A stretch of DNA of 32,128 bases from Clostridia bacterium (GCA_034926675.1 JAYFQW010000074.1:1-32128), one strand, 5' to 3'. Counted from the first letter of the stretch, positions 1 to 8,304 are shown. The notes: a model not told the origin generated them from the letters alone. Numbers and translations are program-made.

Positions 1-2
1 CT

Positions 3-341
3 TACCGTGACCCATCTACAGTCATATACGAACTCGCCGACCCTCAACCTGCTCTAGGCCTCACTCCGGGCCTTCTGGGCCGGCGTCGGGAAGGACTCAA
101 GTATAAGTACCTCGTAGATGAGATGTGGTATGAAGGGAGCAACATCCCTGATATCGAGAACGCCATTGAGGCCAAGAAGGCAGCGCCCATAGGCCAGAAC
201 AGCGCCGAGACGGAAGGCACCACCCCTAGGCGGATCGAGGATATCATAGCGAGCCTCGCCGATCTCGTGAGCGGCTCTGCTGACGCCGGCACCCCTGTGG
301 TGCTCGTGAAGGGATTCCTAGGCGCGCCAATGAGGGGTTGA
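3..341 (+). CDS. Hypothetical protein, C-terminal part (5' end outside window)
   Basis: The frame is open from the first complete codon of the window to a TGA at about 339-341, giving 112 residues. I do not recognise the family. The visible part has a hydrophilic first half with a basic RRR patch followed by a KYKYLVDEMWYEG stretch, a linker rich in Ala, Lys and Glu, then an amphipathic segment (IEDIIASLADLV) and a hydrophobic tail. No membrane segment or metal site is evident. It faces the LysM gene tail to tail with a GC-rich stem-loop in between, which fits a genuine gene end. The start lies off the left edge; an internal ATG at 123 exists but would discard in-frame sequence that reads like protein. 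Function unknown. Confidence 0.5.
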   Translation, partial: YRDPSTVIYELADPQPALGLTPGLLGRRREGLKYKYLVDEMWYEGSNIPDIENAIEAKKAAPIGQNSAETEGTTPRRIEDIIASLADLVSGSADAGTPVVLVKGFLGAPMRG

Positions 342-352
342 TTGGTCAAATC

Positions 353-383
353 GAAGGCCGACGCCCTGCCGGCGCCGGCCTTC
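353..383. terminator. Stem-loop between convergent genes
   Basis: GAAGGCCG at 353-360 pairs perfectly with CGGCCTTC at 376-383, and the loop contains a further GCC/GGC pairing. It lies between the stop of the plus-strand gene (341) and the stop of the minus-strand LysM gene (427), so it could serve both as a bidirectional terminator. No strong T-run flanks either side, which lowers certainty. Confidence 0.45.
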
Positions 384-426
384 AGTGCATATGCCTTACC
401 TTCAGATGTCTTACGCTCAGAATCTA

Positions 427-1356
427 CTACCTGCAGCTCGAAAACCAGCCAGTCAGAACCGGTCCTGGATACACATTCACTCTTCCACGTGAGAGAAGCG
501 CTGCCGGTGCGCGTCGCGTTGCCGTTCCAGCCCATCTCCCGGCCACAGTCTCCACCATAGGCACAGCAAAGCTGGTCCCGTCCACATTGATGATGGCGCT
601 GTAGGCAGCGCCTCCCATCGCGGCAGGCGCTGGCAGGTTCTCTGCCGCGACCGTGATCTCGGCATTGCCCATTGGGTCGATAGTCAGCCACAGCCTTCCC
701 CCAGCATATGGCGCAGTAGTTCCCGCTACCGGCTGAAGAATGATCGAACAGGCCGTAGGCCTCGGAACAGGCGCCATCGCCCGTGGGACGCATATCGTCT
801 GACCGATGCTAAGCCTGTTCGGGTCGATCCCAGGGTTGGCCCTGAGGATGGCCTGAACGGTCGTGCGGAACCGAGCTGCAATGCCGTACAGGGTATCTCC
901 AGCTCGTATCACGTAAGGCATTCCGCCGGGGCACGTGCCTGGCGCAGGGGCTCCAGTGGGCGATGGTACGCATATGAGCTGCCCAACCTGTAGGCTATTC
1001 GGGTTTACCCCAGGGTTTGCTCGTCTGATGGCGTCAACACTCGTTCCGAAACGCTGTGCTATCCTGTACAGAGTGTCGCCGGATCGGATCACGTACGGAG
1101 TCAGCCCAGGAGGGCATGCCGCTGTCGGCGGCACTGGCGGCGTCACAGCCCCTCCCGCTGGGATACAGATCAGCTGACCCACTCGGAGTGCGTTCGGGTT
1201 GAGGCCAGGGTTGGCAGCGGTGATCGCCTCCACTGAAGTGCCGTAGCGGCGGGCCAGGGCGTACAGCGTGTCGCCGCTCCTGATCTCATACAGGAACCCA
1301 CCCGGGCAAGGCGGCGCCTGGCGCGTGCGGGTCTCATCCTTATCCTCATCTGGCAT
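427..1356 (-). CDS. Protein with three LysM domains and a C-terminal beta domain
   Basis: LysM modules bind peptidoglycan or chitin-like glycans. Three LysM repeats are visible at about residues 22-66, 87-131 and 147-191, each with the Y-x-I-R-x-GDTLY opening, an ANPG turn and a closing GQ-x-IC-[IV]P. They are joined by Pro/Ala-rich linkers with Cys pairs. Residues 200-309 form a separate domain of unknown type, Gly/Ala/Val-rich and ending in WFSSCR. No signal peptide is seen. With this architecture the protein could belong to the spore coat/cortex group (SafA-like) or be exported by another route; this is inference. I place the start at the ATG at 1356 because AGGGGAG lies about 11 bases upstream of it; an in-frame GTG at 1386 has no such site. 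Confidence 0.85.
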   Translation of the reverse strand: MPDEDKDETRTRQAPPCPGGFLYEIRSGDTLYALARRYGTSVEAITAANPGLNPNALRVGQLICIPAGGAVTPPVPPTAACPPGLTPYVIRSGDTLYRIAQRFGTSVDAIRRANPGVNPNSLQVGQLICVPSPTGAPAPGTCPGGMPYVIRAGDTLYGIAARFRTTVQAILRANPGIDPNRLSIGQTICVPRAMAPVPRPTACSIILQPVAGTTAPYAGGRLWLTIDPMGNAEITVAAENLPAPAAMGGAAYSAIINVDGTSFAVPMVETVAGRWAGTATRRAPAALLSRGRVNVYPGPVLTGWFSSCR

Positions 1357-1488
1357 GGTGCGATTCACTCCCCTAGTAGAGTCCACTGCACCATATGCGG
1401 CAGGCTGCCCACATGCCTACAGGACTTGCGCATACACGTGACCGCCGCCGATCCTACGCGGTTGGAGGATTGCCCTGAAGGAAGGATG

Positions 1489-1959
1489 CTATCTCCTCGC
1501 TTCTCGGCACTCTGCTGCCTCGAGGGCGCCTGATTCGCTCGCCATGAGTATCTGCTGACGCATCTCAGGCGGCAGGTCAATGTAGGCCGAATTCTCCCGC
1601 GAGGTATCGCAGTTCTCAACTATCAGCACCACCGAGTCGCGACCAAGCACGCACGTATGCCATACACCTCGTTTCACGTTGTAGGCAGTGAGCGGCGCCA
1701 TATCGATGGTGTGAAGGACAGTCAGACCCTCCTGACCTTCCGAAACGAACAGGAGCGCATGCCCGCGCATGGTGATGAACACTTCATCGGTCTCATTGTG
1801 CCTCTCGGCAAGCCTCACATTTTCCGCCCTATTGTGCTCTGACGGGCAGATCGATGCCACTCGCCAGGTTCGGTAGTCGATGAGCGGAGCATAGTCCTCT
1901 ACAAGGCAGCTATGGACCTCCATCAAGTTCGGATCAATGGTCAAAACACTCGCCTCCAT
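1489..1959 (-). CDS. Cupin-fold protein, possibly related to ureidoglycolate lyase
   Basis: This is a 156-residue protein with the pattern of a small single-domain cupin. It has ERHNETDEVFITMRGHALL in the middle (His and Glu typical of cupin motif 1) and, about 40 residues later, VKRGVWHTCVLG, where the His fits motif 2, followed by beta strands. The layout is reminiscent of ureidoglycolate lyase-type and sugar-binding cupins, but I cannot assign a substrate. It would be a soluble cytoplasmic protein, with no signal or membrane segment. A GAGAGGA site lies about 13 bases upstream of the ATG at 1959. It is divergent from the PHP phosphoesterase gene; about 120 bp separate the two starts. Confidence 0.65.
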   Translation of the reverse strand: MEASVLTIDPNLMEVHSCLVEDYAPLIDYRTWRVASICPSEHNRAENVRLAERHNETDEVFITMRGHALLFVSEGQEGLTVLHTIDMAPLTAYNVKRGVWHTCVLGRDSVVLIVENCDTSRENSAYIDLPPEMRQQILMASESGALEAAECREARR

Positions 1960-2079
1960 GAAGCCATGATTGTCCTCTCATGTGATATACTTGATTCTGC
2001 CCACCGGCGCCGCAGTTCGCATTGCAGTTGGCAACGCACAAAGAGAGGTGCCTGAACTACGAGCCTATTTGACTGTCAT

Positions 2080-2838
2080 ATGCACTCCATACATTCGCCA
2101 GACTCCATGTCATCCCTTGACGACCTATGCGAAAACGCCATCCGTCGCGGCTTGAGCGGAGTGTGCTTCACCGATCACATTGATTTCGATCCCACCCAGG
2201 ATGCCTTCGAGTATCGTGACCGCGATGCCTATTTGGCCGACGTTCAGCGGGTACGGAACGCATATGCCGGACAACTCATAGTCAAGACCGGCGCGGAGAT
2301 CACATATCAGTCGGAGTACGCCTCAGATATCCGTCGATTCCTCGCCGCGTGTGGCTACGACTACATCTTGGGCTCAATTCATAACCTTCATCACGCGTTC
2401 GTTGCAAGCCCTGAGTACTTCGTTGGGAAGAGCGAGGATGAGGCATACTCACTATACTGGAGAGAGACAGCCTCAATGGTGGCAAGTGGCATGTTCAGGC
2501 GGATTGGGCACTTCGACTACATCAAGACAAGGCGGCCTGGGGCATACGGGCCATTTGAGCTCACGAGATGGCAGTCGGAGATCGTGAGCATCCTAAAGCA
2601 GGCGGTAAGTTCAGGCGCCACGCTGGAGGTAAACACCTCCGGCATAAGGAAAGGCCTTGGCGAACCCTACCCAAGCTGGGATATCCTCGGGCTGTATAGG
2701 GAGGTCGGAGGACTGTACGTGACGATGGGCTCCGACTCGCACGTTGCGTCCGGTGTAGGCAGGTACTTCGAGGAAGTCCACGCCGAGCTGAAAGCTATGG
2801 GACTCACGGTATGTGGCGAGGAAATATTCGAGCGATGA
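2080..2838 (+). CDS. PHP-domain phosphoesterase, histidinol-phosphatase (HisJ/HisK) family
   Basis: PHP enzymes hydrolyse phosphomonoesters such as L-histidinol phosphate at a metal cluster held by His and Asp residues. Visible motifs are HSIHSPDS at the N-terminus, FTDHIDFD near residue 30, a TGAEITY strand, GSIHNLHH, RIGHFDYIKTRRPG and, near the end, MGSDSH. This is the full set expected for the family, and the length (252 aa) is normal. The oddity is the start. The ATG at 2080 begins MHSIHS, so the first His of the expected D-x-H-x-H motif, encoded at 2077-2079 in a context reading LFDCHMHS, lies outside. No ATG, GTG or TTG occurs in frame between the TGA at 2053-2055 and 2080. A non-standard start, a small deletion or a sequence error is possible. 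Without other his genes nearby the true substrate is uncertain. Confidence 0.82.
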   Translation: MHSIHSPDSMSSLDDLCENAIRRGLSGVCFTDHIDFDPTQDAFEYRDRDAYLADVQRVRNAYAGQLIVKTGAEITYQSEYASDIRRFLAACGYDYILGSIHNLHHAFVASPEYFVGKSEDEAYSLYWRETASMVASGMFRRIGHFDYIKTRRPGAYGPFELTRWQSEIVSILKQAVSSGATLEVNTSGIRKGLGEPYPSWDILGLYREVGGLYVTMGSDSHVASGVGRYFEEVHAELKAMGLTVCGEEIFER

Positions 2839-2842
2839 CACA

Positions 2843-3031
2843 TCAAGCGCTACTCCCGTACCAGGCGCCGGTGTATGGCGCAAAGCGGATCCCCCAGGCC
2901 ACAGCGGCGCTGGTAGACGGGGTTGACTCCGCAATCAGCAGTCCGTAGTTAGCCTGTGTGCCGGCGCTGCTCTCTATAAGCTGACATAGTAATTCTGAGC
3001 ATCCCAGGCGCAATCCCGCGCCCGCATTCAT
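2843..3031 (-). CDS. Possible small protein of unknown function
   Basis: This is a 62-residue frame starting at an ATG at 3031, with GGGAG six bases upstream, and ending at 2843. It reads as a compact Ala/Ser/Gly-rich peptide with a Cys pair in the first 20 residues and aromatic residues near the end (YTGAWYGSSA). It lies about 50 bp downstream of the PIG-L gene on the same strand and almost abuts the end of the convergent PHP gene. I recognise no family. The ribosome site is the main support; it may be a chance frame in an intergenic spacer. Confidence 0.3.
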   Translation of the reverse strand: MNAGAGLRLGCSELLCQLIESSAGTQANYGLLIAESTPSTSAAVAWGIRFAPYTGAWYGSSA

Positions 3032-3080
3032 GGAATCTCCCACAACCTTTCATGCGGAGGGCGCTGGCGCTGGCGCCCGA

Positions 3081-3920
3081 TCAGTACGCCTCAGCCTCCG
3101 GCATGGCATGAAGCATTATCGGCGGAAGCACTTTGAATGCTTCCGCCGTTTGAAATCCCCGTCCTTCAGCTAAGGACTGCGCCCTGGCTGCAAGGAAGGA
3201 CGAGACCATCTCCCATTCGTAAGCAAACTGCGATGCGTGGGCGGCGACCGCTTTCATCTTCAGTTCCCAGGTATCGTCTGCATTCACCCACACATTTGGA
3301 CGGGACGTACTGTGGAGAATCACCCATTCAGGCTGGCATGGCGCAGCGAGGACGAACCTTGAAGCGTCAGTGCCAGAGCATTCGCCGATGCCTCCGCAGT
3401 TGCCGCCGCTATGTTCAGCGCCGCACGCATCGCCGGCGCCGCCACCGCACCTGGGAAGTGCCGAAAACAGGCAGGCTTCAACCGCTGCGAGCCCTGTCCT
3501 AACGTGATCCGGGTGCCCCTCGTAGAGAAGCCACGGGTCTGGCGCCATAAGTGCTGCCGGACGCAGTTCGCGAATGAGCCGTACCAGCTGGTCCCTGAGG
3601 TCGCGCCCGCTCCAGCCGCCGCCATCGGGATAATCCAGCCATACGAAGCCGCTAACCCCAAGCATCCCGCCAGACTCCTGAGCTTCGCCGCGGCGTATAG
3701 AAGCTAGGGCCTCCCTGGACATTCGCATGTCGGTGCTGCCCATTCCCCCATCCGTTACGGTCACGTACGTAACGCGACAGCCCTTCTTCGCCACGCGTGC
3801 GATTGTCGCGCCTGCTCCCACCTCGTTATCGTCAGGGTGAGGCTGCACGCACAGGAGCGATGGAAGGGCATCAAGATCGGGAAGGGGCAAGAACTGCTTG
3901 AGATCCATGTGCAGGCTCAT
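3081..3920 (-). CDS. PIG-L family N-acetylglucosaminyl deacetylase
   Basis: PIG-L/LmbE enzymes are zinc-dependent deacetylases that remove acetyl groups from N-acetylglucosamine moieties (as in bacillithiol or mycothiol synthesis, diacetylchitobiose use or antibiotic modification). The zinc motif PHPDD is at residues 27-31, the second motif EGHPDH at 134-139, and an AHASQF motif near the C-terminus completes the family signature. The protein is 279 aa. An unusual Gly/Cys-rich insertion lies at about residues 150-190, after the HPDH helix. It follows the GPH symporter gene by 17 bp on the same strand, so the two are probably cotranscribed and may import and deacetylate an N-acetylated sugar; this is inference. 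The start could also be the ATG at 3908, because the GGAAGGA site sits directly against the first ATG. Confidence 0.88.
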   Translation of the reverse strand: MSLHMDLKQFLPLPDLDALPSLLCVQPHPDDNEVGAGATIARVAKKGCRVTYVTVTDGGMGSTDMRMSREALASIRRGEAQESGGMLGVSGFVWLDYPDGGGWSGRDLRDQLVRLIRELRPAALMAPDPWLLYEGHPDHVRTGLAAVEACLFSALPRCGGGAGDACGAEHSGGNCGGIGECSGTDASRFVLAAPCQPEWVILHSTSRPNVWVNADDTWELKMKAVAAHASQFAYEWEMVSSFLAARAQSLAEGRGFQTAEAFKVLPPIMLHAMPEAEAY

Positions 3921-3937
3921 TCCTTCCCAATGCGTGG

Positions 3938-5287
3938 CTAGTTGCGTTCCCCACGGCGACTGGCCAGCTTCGCCAGCATGTCGACGCGCCTCTGGCCGTC
4001 GATCGGGTAGAAATAGAGTGCAGCCATGGCCAGAGCCAACGACACCATGGGCACCACAGTCATGAGAAACTTCAGACCAGCCACGACAGAGTCCGGCTGA
4101 GTAGCGAGGCTGGGATTGTAGCCGTGAGCGCCCATGACCGCGCTGAACGCGATGGCCTCCATAGAGACTCCGAAGCGCATTACGAAAGCGTTGGCCCCGA
4201 AATAGGAGCCTTCTCTCCGGACGCCGGTGGTGAGTTCATCCTCATCCACCACCTCAGCGATCAGCACATCGATGATGATCAGAAGACCGGCGAGGCCCAA
4301 GCCGATGAGAGAGGTAGTGATCATGCCGCCTATGAGAGTGCGCACGAATGAGAAGGGAATGAGAGCGACAGCGAAGACGATAATCGCCAGCATGGTAGTG
4401 CGCCGCGGGCCAATGCGATTTGTGACCCAGCTCCACACCCACACCATTGGGAGAGCGACGGCGAACATAGGCGCCAGCAGAAGTGTGTTCTGGGAATCAG
4501 ATAGCCCCAGCACGTACTTCGCGAAGAACGGCAAGGTAGCGGGAGTAAGCACGAATACGAACTGAACGAACAGGCTCACCAGGACGAATGTGGCAAAGGA
4601 CTTATTGACAAAGGTGGACCTCAGCGCCTCACCTATCTTCAATCCCTGCCGCTCGCTGAGTTCCGGTCGTTCCTTGGAGCCCAGCAGGCTCAGGAACATG
4701 ATGAACATCGATAGAATGCCAAAGAAGAGCCCCATGCCTCCCCAGCCAAATGCGGCTCTCACCTGCGGCGCCAGAACCATCCCTATAACCATGCCCAGAA
4801 TGCCCATGACCTGCCGAAGGGCGGAGACCGACGAACGTTGGGCCAGAGATGGGTACATCTCGGGGTAAAGCGCCGTCCAGTTGAGGATGACCACCGTGAA
4901 CAGCCCGTCGAATAGGAAGGCGATGGCAAGGAAATAGGCGAACAGCCTCGTCGGAACGGCCAGGGCGAATGCCGGGACTGCCCACACGAAGACGAATACC
5001 GCACAGAGAGGCAGTGTCCCGAAGAGAATGAAAGGAATCCGTCGCCCCCAGCGCGTCCGCGTGTTATCAGACCATTGGCCTGCTAGAGGGTCGTTGATGG
5101 CATTCCATATGCCATAGATCGTCATGCCCACCCCATACAGCGCCAGCGGCATCTTGAGGATATCCACGTAGTAGAGCTGGACCCAGGTAGTGAACGACTG
5201 ACCTAGGAGCGCCGCAGTGAACGACCCAAGGCTGTATAGCAGGGCGCCGCTGGGATTTCCATAGTACTTGCCTATCTGCCCTCTCAC
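3938..5287 (-). CDS. MFS transporter of the GPH (glycoside-pentoside-hexuronide:cation) symporter family
   Basis: This is a 12-helix membrane protein of about 449 residues in the MelB/XynP/UidB family, which takes up sugars or glycosides with H+ or Na+. The family hallmark between helices 2 and 3 is present: NAINDPLAGQWSDNTRTRWGRRIPFIL (positions about 5030-5105), with the conserved Asn-Asp and basic cluster, preceded by a YYVDIL segment. A late cytoplasmic DELTTGVRREGSYFG motif is also typical. I choose the GTG at 5287 as start because GGAGG lies seven bases upstream; an upstream in-frame GTG at 5344 would add a Cys/Gly-rich 19-residue head with no ribosome site. It heads a likely operon with the PIG-L deacetylase. 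The substrate cannot be read from sequence. Confidence 0.88.
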   Translation of the reverse strand: MRGQIGKYYGNPSGALLYSLGSFTAALLGQSFTTWVQLYYVDILKMPLALYGVGMTIYGIWNAINDPLAGQWSDNTRTRWGRRIPFILFGTLPLCAVFVFVWAVPAFALAVPTRLFAYFLAIAFLFDGLFTVVILNWTALYPEMYPSLAQRSSVSALRQVMGILGMVIGMVLAPQVRAAFGWGGMGLFFGILSMFIMFLSLLGSKERPELSERQGLKIGEALRSTFVNKSFATFVLVSLFVQFVFVLTPATLPFFAKYVLGLSDSQNTLLLAPMFAVALPMVWVWSWVTNRIGPRRTTMLAIIVFAVALIPFSFVRTLIGGMITTSLIGLGLAGLLIIIDVLIAEVVDEDELTTGVRREGSYFGANAFVMRFGVSMEAIAFSAVMGAHGYNPSLATQPDSVVAGLKFLMTVVPMVSLALAMAALYFYPIDGQRRVDMLAKLASRRGERN

Positions 5288-5370
5288 AAAACCACCTCCA
5301 CCGGTATCAATCTGACACGAGTTTCGACAGCGTGGATCGTTCACACTCGCCGGCAGTCAGGATCGCACGT

Positions 5371-6012
5371 CTACGCCAGCAGGTAGATGAGATAAAAGTG
5401 GCTTAGGCTGCCCAGCAGTATGAAAATGTGAAAGATCTCGTGAAACCCGAGCCATCCAGGGATCAGATTCGGTTTCTTGAGGCCATATATCACCGCGCCT
5501 ATGGAGTAGAAGACACCGCCTATGAAGAGCCACGATACCGTTCTCCAACCGACCGCGCGGACAAGAGGCATGACGACGAATACCGCAACCCATCCCATAA
5601 GCAGATATACAGCGGTATACGCCCATCGCGGAGCGTTCAGGTAGAATACCTTGAAGAACACGCCTCCTATGGCCAACGCCCAGACGATGGCGAACAACGC
5701 CCAGCCAACGGGGCCACGCAGGGCCACAAGGCAGATAGGTGTGTATGTCCCAGCTATCAGCACGAAGATCATGATGTGATCCAGTTTCCTGAGCACAACC
5801 TGCGCGCGATCAGACACCTTCAGCAGATGGTACACTGCACTCGCCGAGTAGAGCAGTATCAGGCTCCCGCCGAAAATAGAGAAGGACACGATCTCCCATA
5901 GGTCCCGTTTGGCAATGGCGATGCGCAACAGGACGACGAGCCCTGCCACGGACAGCAGGGCGCCGAACAGGTGACTGAACCCGCTTGCCGGGTCCTTCAG
6001 CCTGGCGCTCAA
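5371..6012 (-). CDS. Hemolysin III / PAQR family membrane protein (YqfA-like)
   Basis: This is a seven-helix integral membrane protein of 213 residues. It has the PAQR/hemolysin III signatures SASAVYH (residues 56-62), KLDH (76-79) and a C-terminal GFHEIFHIFILLGSLSHF block, whose Ser/His/Asp residues form the putative zinc site of this superfamily. PAQR proteins are thought to be metal-dependent membrane hydrolases or membrane-homeostasis factors; the name hemolysin III is historical. The start codon is TTG at 6012, supported by AAAGGGG eight bases upstream. It is separated from the transporter operon by about 80 bp and from ferritin by a terminator, so it is probably transcribed on its own or into the transporter operon. 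Confidence 0.9.
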   Translation of the reverse strand: MSARLKDPASGFSHLFGALLSVAGLVVLLRIAIAKRDLWEIVSFSIFGGSLILLYSASAVYHLLKVSDRAQVVLRKLDHIMIFVLIAGTYTPICLVALRGPVGWALFAIVWALAIGGVFFKVFYLNAPRWAYTAVYLLMGWVAVFVVMPLVRAVGWRTVSWLFIGGVFYSIGAVIYGLKKPNLIPGWLGFHEIFHIFILLGSLSHFYLIYLLA

Positions 6013-6126
6013 TAGATTATCCCCTTTCGCCCCAATACAGCTGAAGCCAAATTCAAACGTGTATTCGTGGCCTTCAGGGATTACTCCTTCAGAACCTGCT
6101 AAACAGGGGAACGCGGAAATGGAAAG

Positions 6127-6150
6127 CCCCCGAGGGAAGATCCCCGGGGG
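6127..6150 (-). terminator. Rho-independent-type terminator of the ferritin gene
   Basis: CCCCCG-A-GGGA pairs with TCCCCGGGGG across an AGA loop, a ten-base-pair stem with one bulged A. On the minus strand the stem is followed by GCTTTCCATTTCC, a modest U-rich tail. It lies 40 bp past the ferritin stop codon and before the hemolysin III start, so it most likely ends ferritin transcription. Confidence 0.65.
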
Positions 6151-6190
6151 TGTGACTCATCCAAGGCTATGGGCGTCAGAAAGCCGTGGT

Positions 6191-6718
6191 CTAGGGCTGC
6201 GCCTGGGTCGAGAGCGGCGCAGGCATCACAAACACCCTGGCCGCAAGCTCTGCGTCGAGCATGAGGAGAGCGTGGGGATTATCCCCTATGAGCTTAAGCT
6301 TGTCGACTAGCCCTTGGAAGTTATCTTCCTCCTCCACCTGCTCATCCACGAACCACTGAAGGAAACTCACCGTGGAGTGCTCTCTTTCTTCCTTTGCGAT
6401 GTCCATCAGAGTGTAGATACGGCCTGTCACGAACTTCTCGTGGGCCAGAGCCCTCTCAAACACATCGAGAATGCTCCTAAAGTCGGCATCTGGCTTGCCG
6501 ATTGCCTCTAGGTCAACAGCTGCGTTCTTTCGATGCATGAACTCGAAGAAGATCCTGGCATGGGCCATCTCCTCTTGCGTTTGCACCTTCAGCCAGTTGG
6601 CGAAGCCATTCAGGCTCTTCCCAAGGAAGTAGGTCTCCATGGACGCGTAGAGATAGGCCGAGTACAGCTCGTAGTTTATCTGCTGGTTCAGCTCTCCCTG
6701 GAGTCTCTCACTGAGCAT
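6191..6718 (-). CDS. ftnA: Bacterial ferritin (non-heme iron storage)
   Basis: Ferritin oxidises Fe(II) at a di-iron centre and stores iron in a 24-subunit shell in the cytoplasm. All ferroxidase ligands fall at the positions familiar from bacterial FtnA: Glu17 (NYELYSAYLY), Glu50 and His53 (EEMAHA), Glu94 (HEKF), Gln127 and Glu130 (DEQVEEE). The protein has 175 residues, normal length, with a short Pro/Ala-rich tail. GAGAGGAGG lies seven bases before the ATG at 6718. The gene is monocistronic, bounded by its own terminator downstream and a roughly 80 bp spacer from livF upstream. The spacer holds a weak -35/-10 candidate (TTGTGA, 16 bp, TATCAG on the minus strand). No clear Fur box is visible. 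Confidence 0.95.
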   Translation of the reverse strand: MLSERLQGELNQQINYELYSAYLYASMETYFLGKSLNGFANWLKVQTQEEMAHARIFFEFMHRKNAAVDLEAIGKPDADFRSILDVFERALAHEKFVTGRIYTLMDIAKEEREHSTVSFLQWFVDEQVEEEDNFQGLVDKLKLIGDNPHALLMLDAELAARVFVMPAPLSTQAQP

Positions 6719-6801
6719 CAGCGCGCCTCCTCTCTTTTGTCATCAGTTTACACCATACTGGCCTGATACTCCAGGGGGGTTCCGTCACAAAGCGGAAACG
6801 C

Positions 6802-7509
6802 CTACCGCTTCACTCCGAGGTACGACTCCTGGATCTTGGGGTCCATCGCAAGCTCACGTGCGGGCCCGGATTTCGTGATCCGCCCCTGCTCCAACACGTA
6901 AGCGCGGTCTGCAGTGGCCAGCGCCTTGTTGGCATTCTGCTCCACAAGGAGAAGGGTCTTGCCTGTCTTCCTGATGTTCTCGACCACCTCGTAGATAGTC
7001 TCCACCAGTATGGGAGCAAGCCCCAATGAAGGCTCGTCCAGCAGGACTAGCTCAGGGTCGCTCATCAGGCCCCTCCCCATAGTGAGCATCTGCTGTTCGC
7101 CCCCTGAGAGAGTGCCGGCCATCTGCCGATGGCGCTCGCGGAGCCGCGGAAACAGCTGGTACACTCGGTCCAAATCCTCCTGAATGCCCACAGGATCCCG
7201 GCGCAGGTAAGCCCCGAGCATAAGATTATCCTTCACGGAAAGGTTAGAAAACACCAGCCTGCCCTCGGGAACCTGGCTGATCCCCCGCTTCACCACAAGG
7301 TGCGGCGCGGAGCAGAGCGGGGCGCCCTTGAATGAGATCGTGCCTTCCCTGCGCTTCACGATTCCCGAGATCGCATTGAGGAGAGTGGACTTCCCGGCGC
7401 CGTTCGCGCCGATTATGGTCACGATCTCGCCCTTGTTTACGGATATCGCAACACCTCTGAGGGCGTGGATTCCCCCGTAGTACACATGGAGATTATCCAC
7501 CTCAAGCAT
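6802..7509 (-). CDS. livF: Branched-chain amino acid ABC transporter ATP-binding protein LivF
   Basis: This is the second ATPase of the high-affinity branched-chain amino acid type importer (HAAT family), which drives LivHM. Walker A GANGAGKST, signature LSGGEQQ, Walker B LVLLDEPSLGLAP and the switch His/Gln region (LLVEQNANKAL) are all present in about 235 residues, the usual LivF length. The ATG at 7509 (MLEVDNLHVYYGG) is the natural family start and overlaps the livG stop by eight bases (ATGCTTGA), showing translational coupling; an upstream in-frame start at 7548 lies inside livG and is unlikely. It is the last gene of the liv operon. Confidence 0.95.
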   Translation of the reverse strand: MLEVDNLHVYYGGIHALRGVAISVNKGEIVTIIGANGAGKSTLLNAISGIVKRREGTISFKGAPLCSAPHLVVKRGISQVPEGRLVFSNLSVKDNLMLGAYLRRDPVGIQEDLDRVYQLFPRLRERHRQMAGTLSGGEQQMLTMGRGLMSDPELVLLDEPSLGLAPILVETIYEVVENIRKTGKTLLLVEQNANKALATADRAYVLEQGRITKSGPARELAMDPKIQESYLGVKR

Positions 7510-8278
7510 CGGCCCGCACCCCCTTGCCGAGGTAAGCCTCGATAACATCGGGATCGTTCTGGATAGCTGCAGGAGGGCCTTCGGTTAGCTTCCTTCCGAA
7601 GTTGAGGACGACGATGCTCTCGCAGATGCCCATTATCAGGTCCATGCGATGCTCGATCACCAGCACCGTGCAGTGGAATCTGCTCCTGACCGCGCAGATG
7701 AGCTCCATCAGCTGGCCGGTCTCGTCCGGGTTCATGCCCGCGGCAGGCTCATCGAGAAGCAGAAGGCGCGGCTTCACGGCGAGGGCCCTTGCGATCTCAA
7801 GCCGCCGCTGCAGGCCGTATGGCAGGCTTGAGGCTCGGTTGTCGCGCCATTCGGAAAGGCCCATCACGTTGATGAGGTCAAGGGCGTTGCGACGCAACCG
7901 TTCCTCCTCCGCCCTGTACCTACGTGACCGGAAAGTAGCATCGATGATGCCGTAACCTGAGTCGCCGTGGCAAGCGGTAAGAACATTGTCGTACACTGAG
8001 AGCCTCTTGAACAGCCTGATATTCTGAAACGTGCGAGTGATTCCCATGTTCGCAATCACGTGGGGGTCGAGATTGTGAATGGGCTTGCCGTCGAATATGA
8101 CCTCCCCGCCTGACACCCTATATATGCCGGTGATGAGGTTGAACACAGTCGTCTTTCCCGCGCCGTTGGGCCCGATCAGCCCCGATATCGCGCCCTCCTC
8201 AACAGAGAAGCTGACGTTTTCCACAGCCGTGAGGCCCCCGAAGGCTTTCGTGAGGCCGCGTGTTTCAAGTATGCCCAT
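7502..8278 (-). CDS. livG: Branched-chain amino acid ABC transporter ATP-binding protein LivG
   Basis: This is the first ATPase of the HAAT importer, about 258 residues. It has Walker A GPNGAGKTT, a long LivG-specific insert after the Q loop (TRTFQNIRLFKRLSVYDNV), the variant signature SLPYGLQRRLEIARAL typical of LivG, Walker B LLLLDEPAAGMNP and the H loop VIEHRMDLIM. The start at the ATG at 8278 is favoured because GGAGGGG lies five bases upstream; an ATG five codons earlier sits too close to its own purine run. It overlaps livF and follows livM by 26 bp. With LivF it forms the heterodimeric motor. Confidence 0.95.
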   Translation of the reverse strand: MGILETRGLTKAFGGLTAVENVSFSVEEGAISGLIGPNGAGKTTVFNLITGIYRVSGGEVIFDGKPIHNLDPHVIANMGITRTFQNIRLFKRLSVYDNVLTACHGDSGYGIIDATFRSRRYRAEEERLRRNALDLINVMGLSEWRDNRASSLPYGLQRRLEIARALAVKPRLLLLDEPAAGMNPDETGQLMELICAVRSRFHCTVLVIEHRMDLIMGICESIVVLNFGRKLTEGPPAAIQNDPDVIEAYLGKGVRADA

Positions 8279-8304
8279 GCCATCCCCTCCCATCCTCCGG
8301 CCCC

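Noticed and set aside
44-793. A 249-codon minus-strand open frame overlapping the LysM gene
   Set aside because: It reads as low-complexity Arg/Cys/Gly sequence in the shadow frame of the LysM gene, whose domains are unmistakable.
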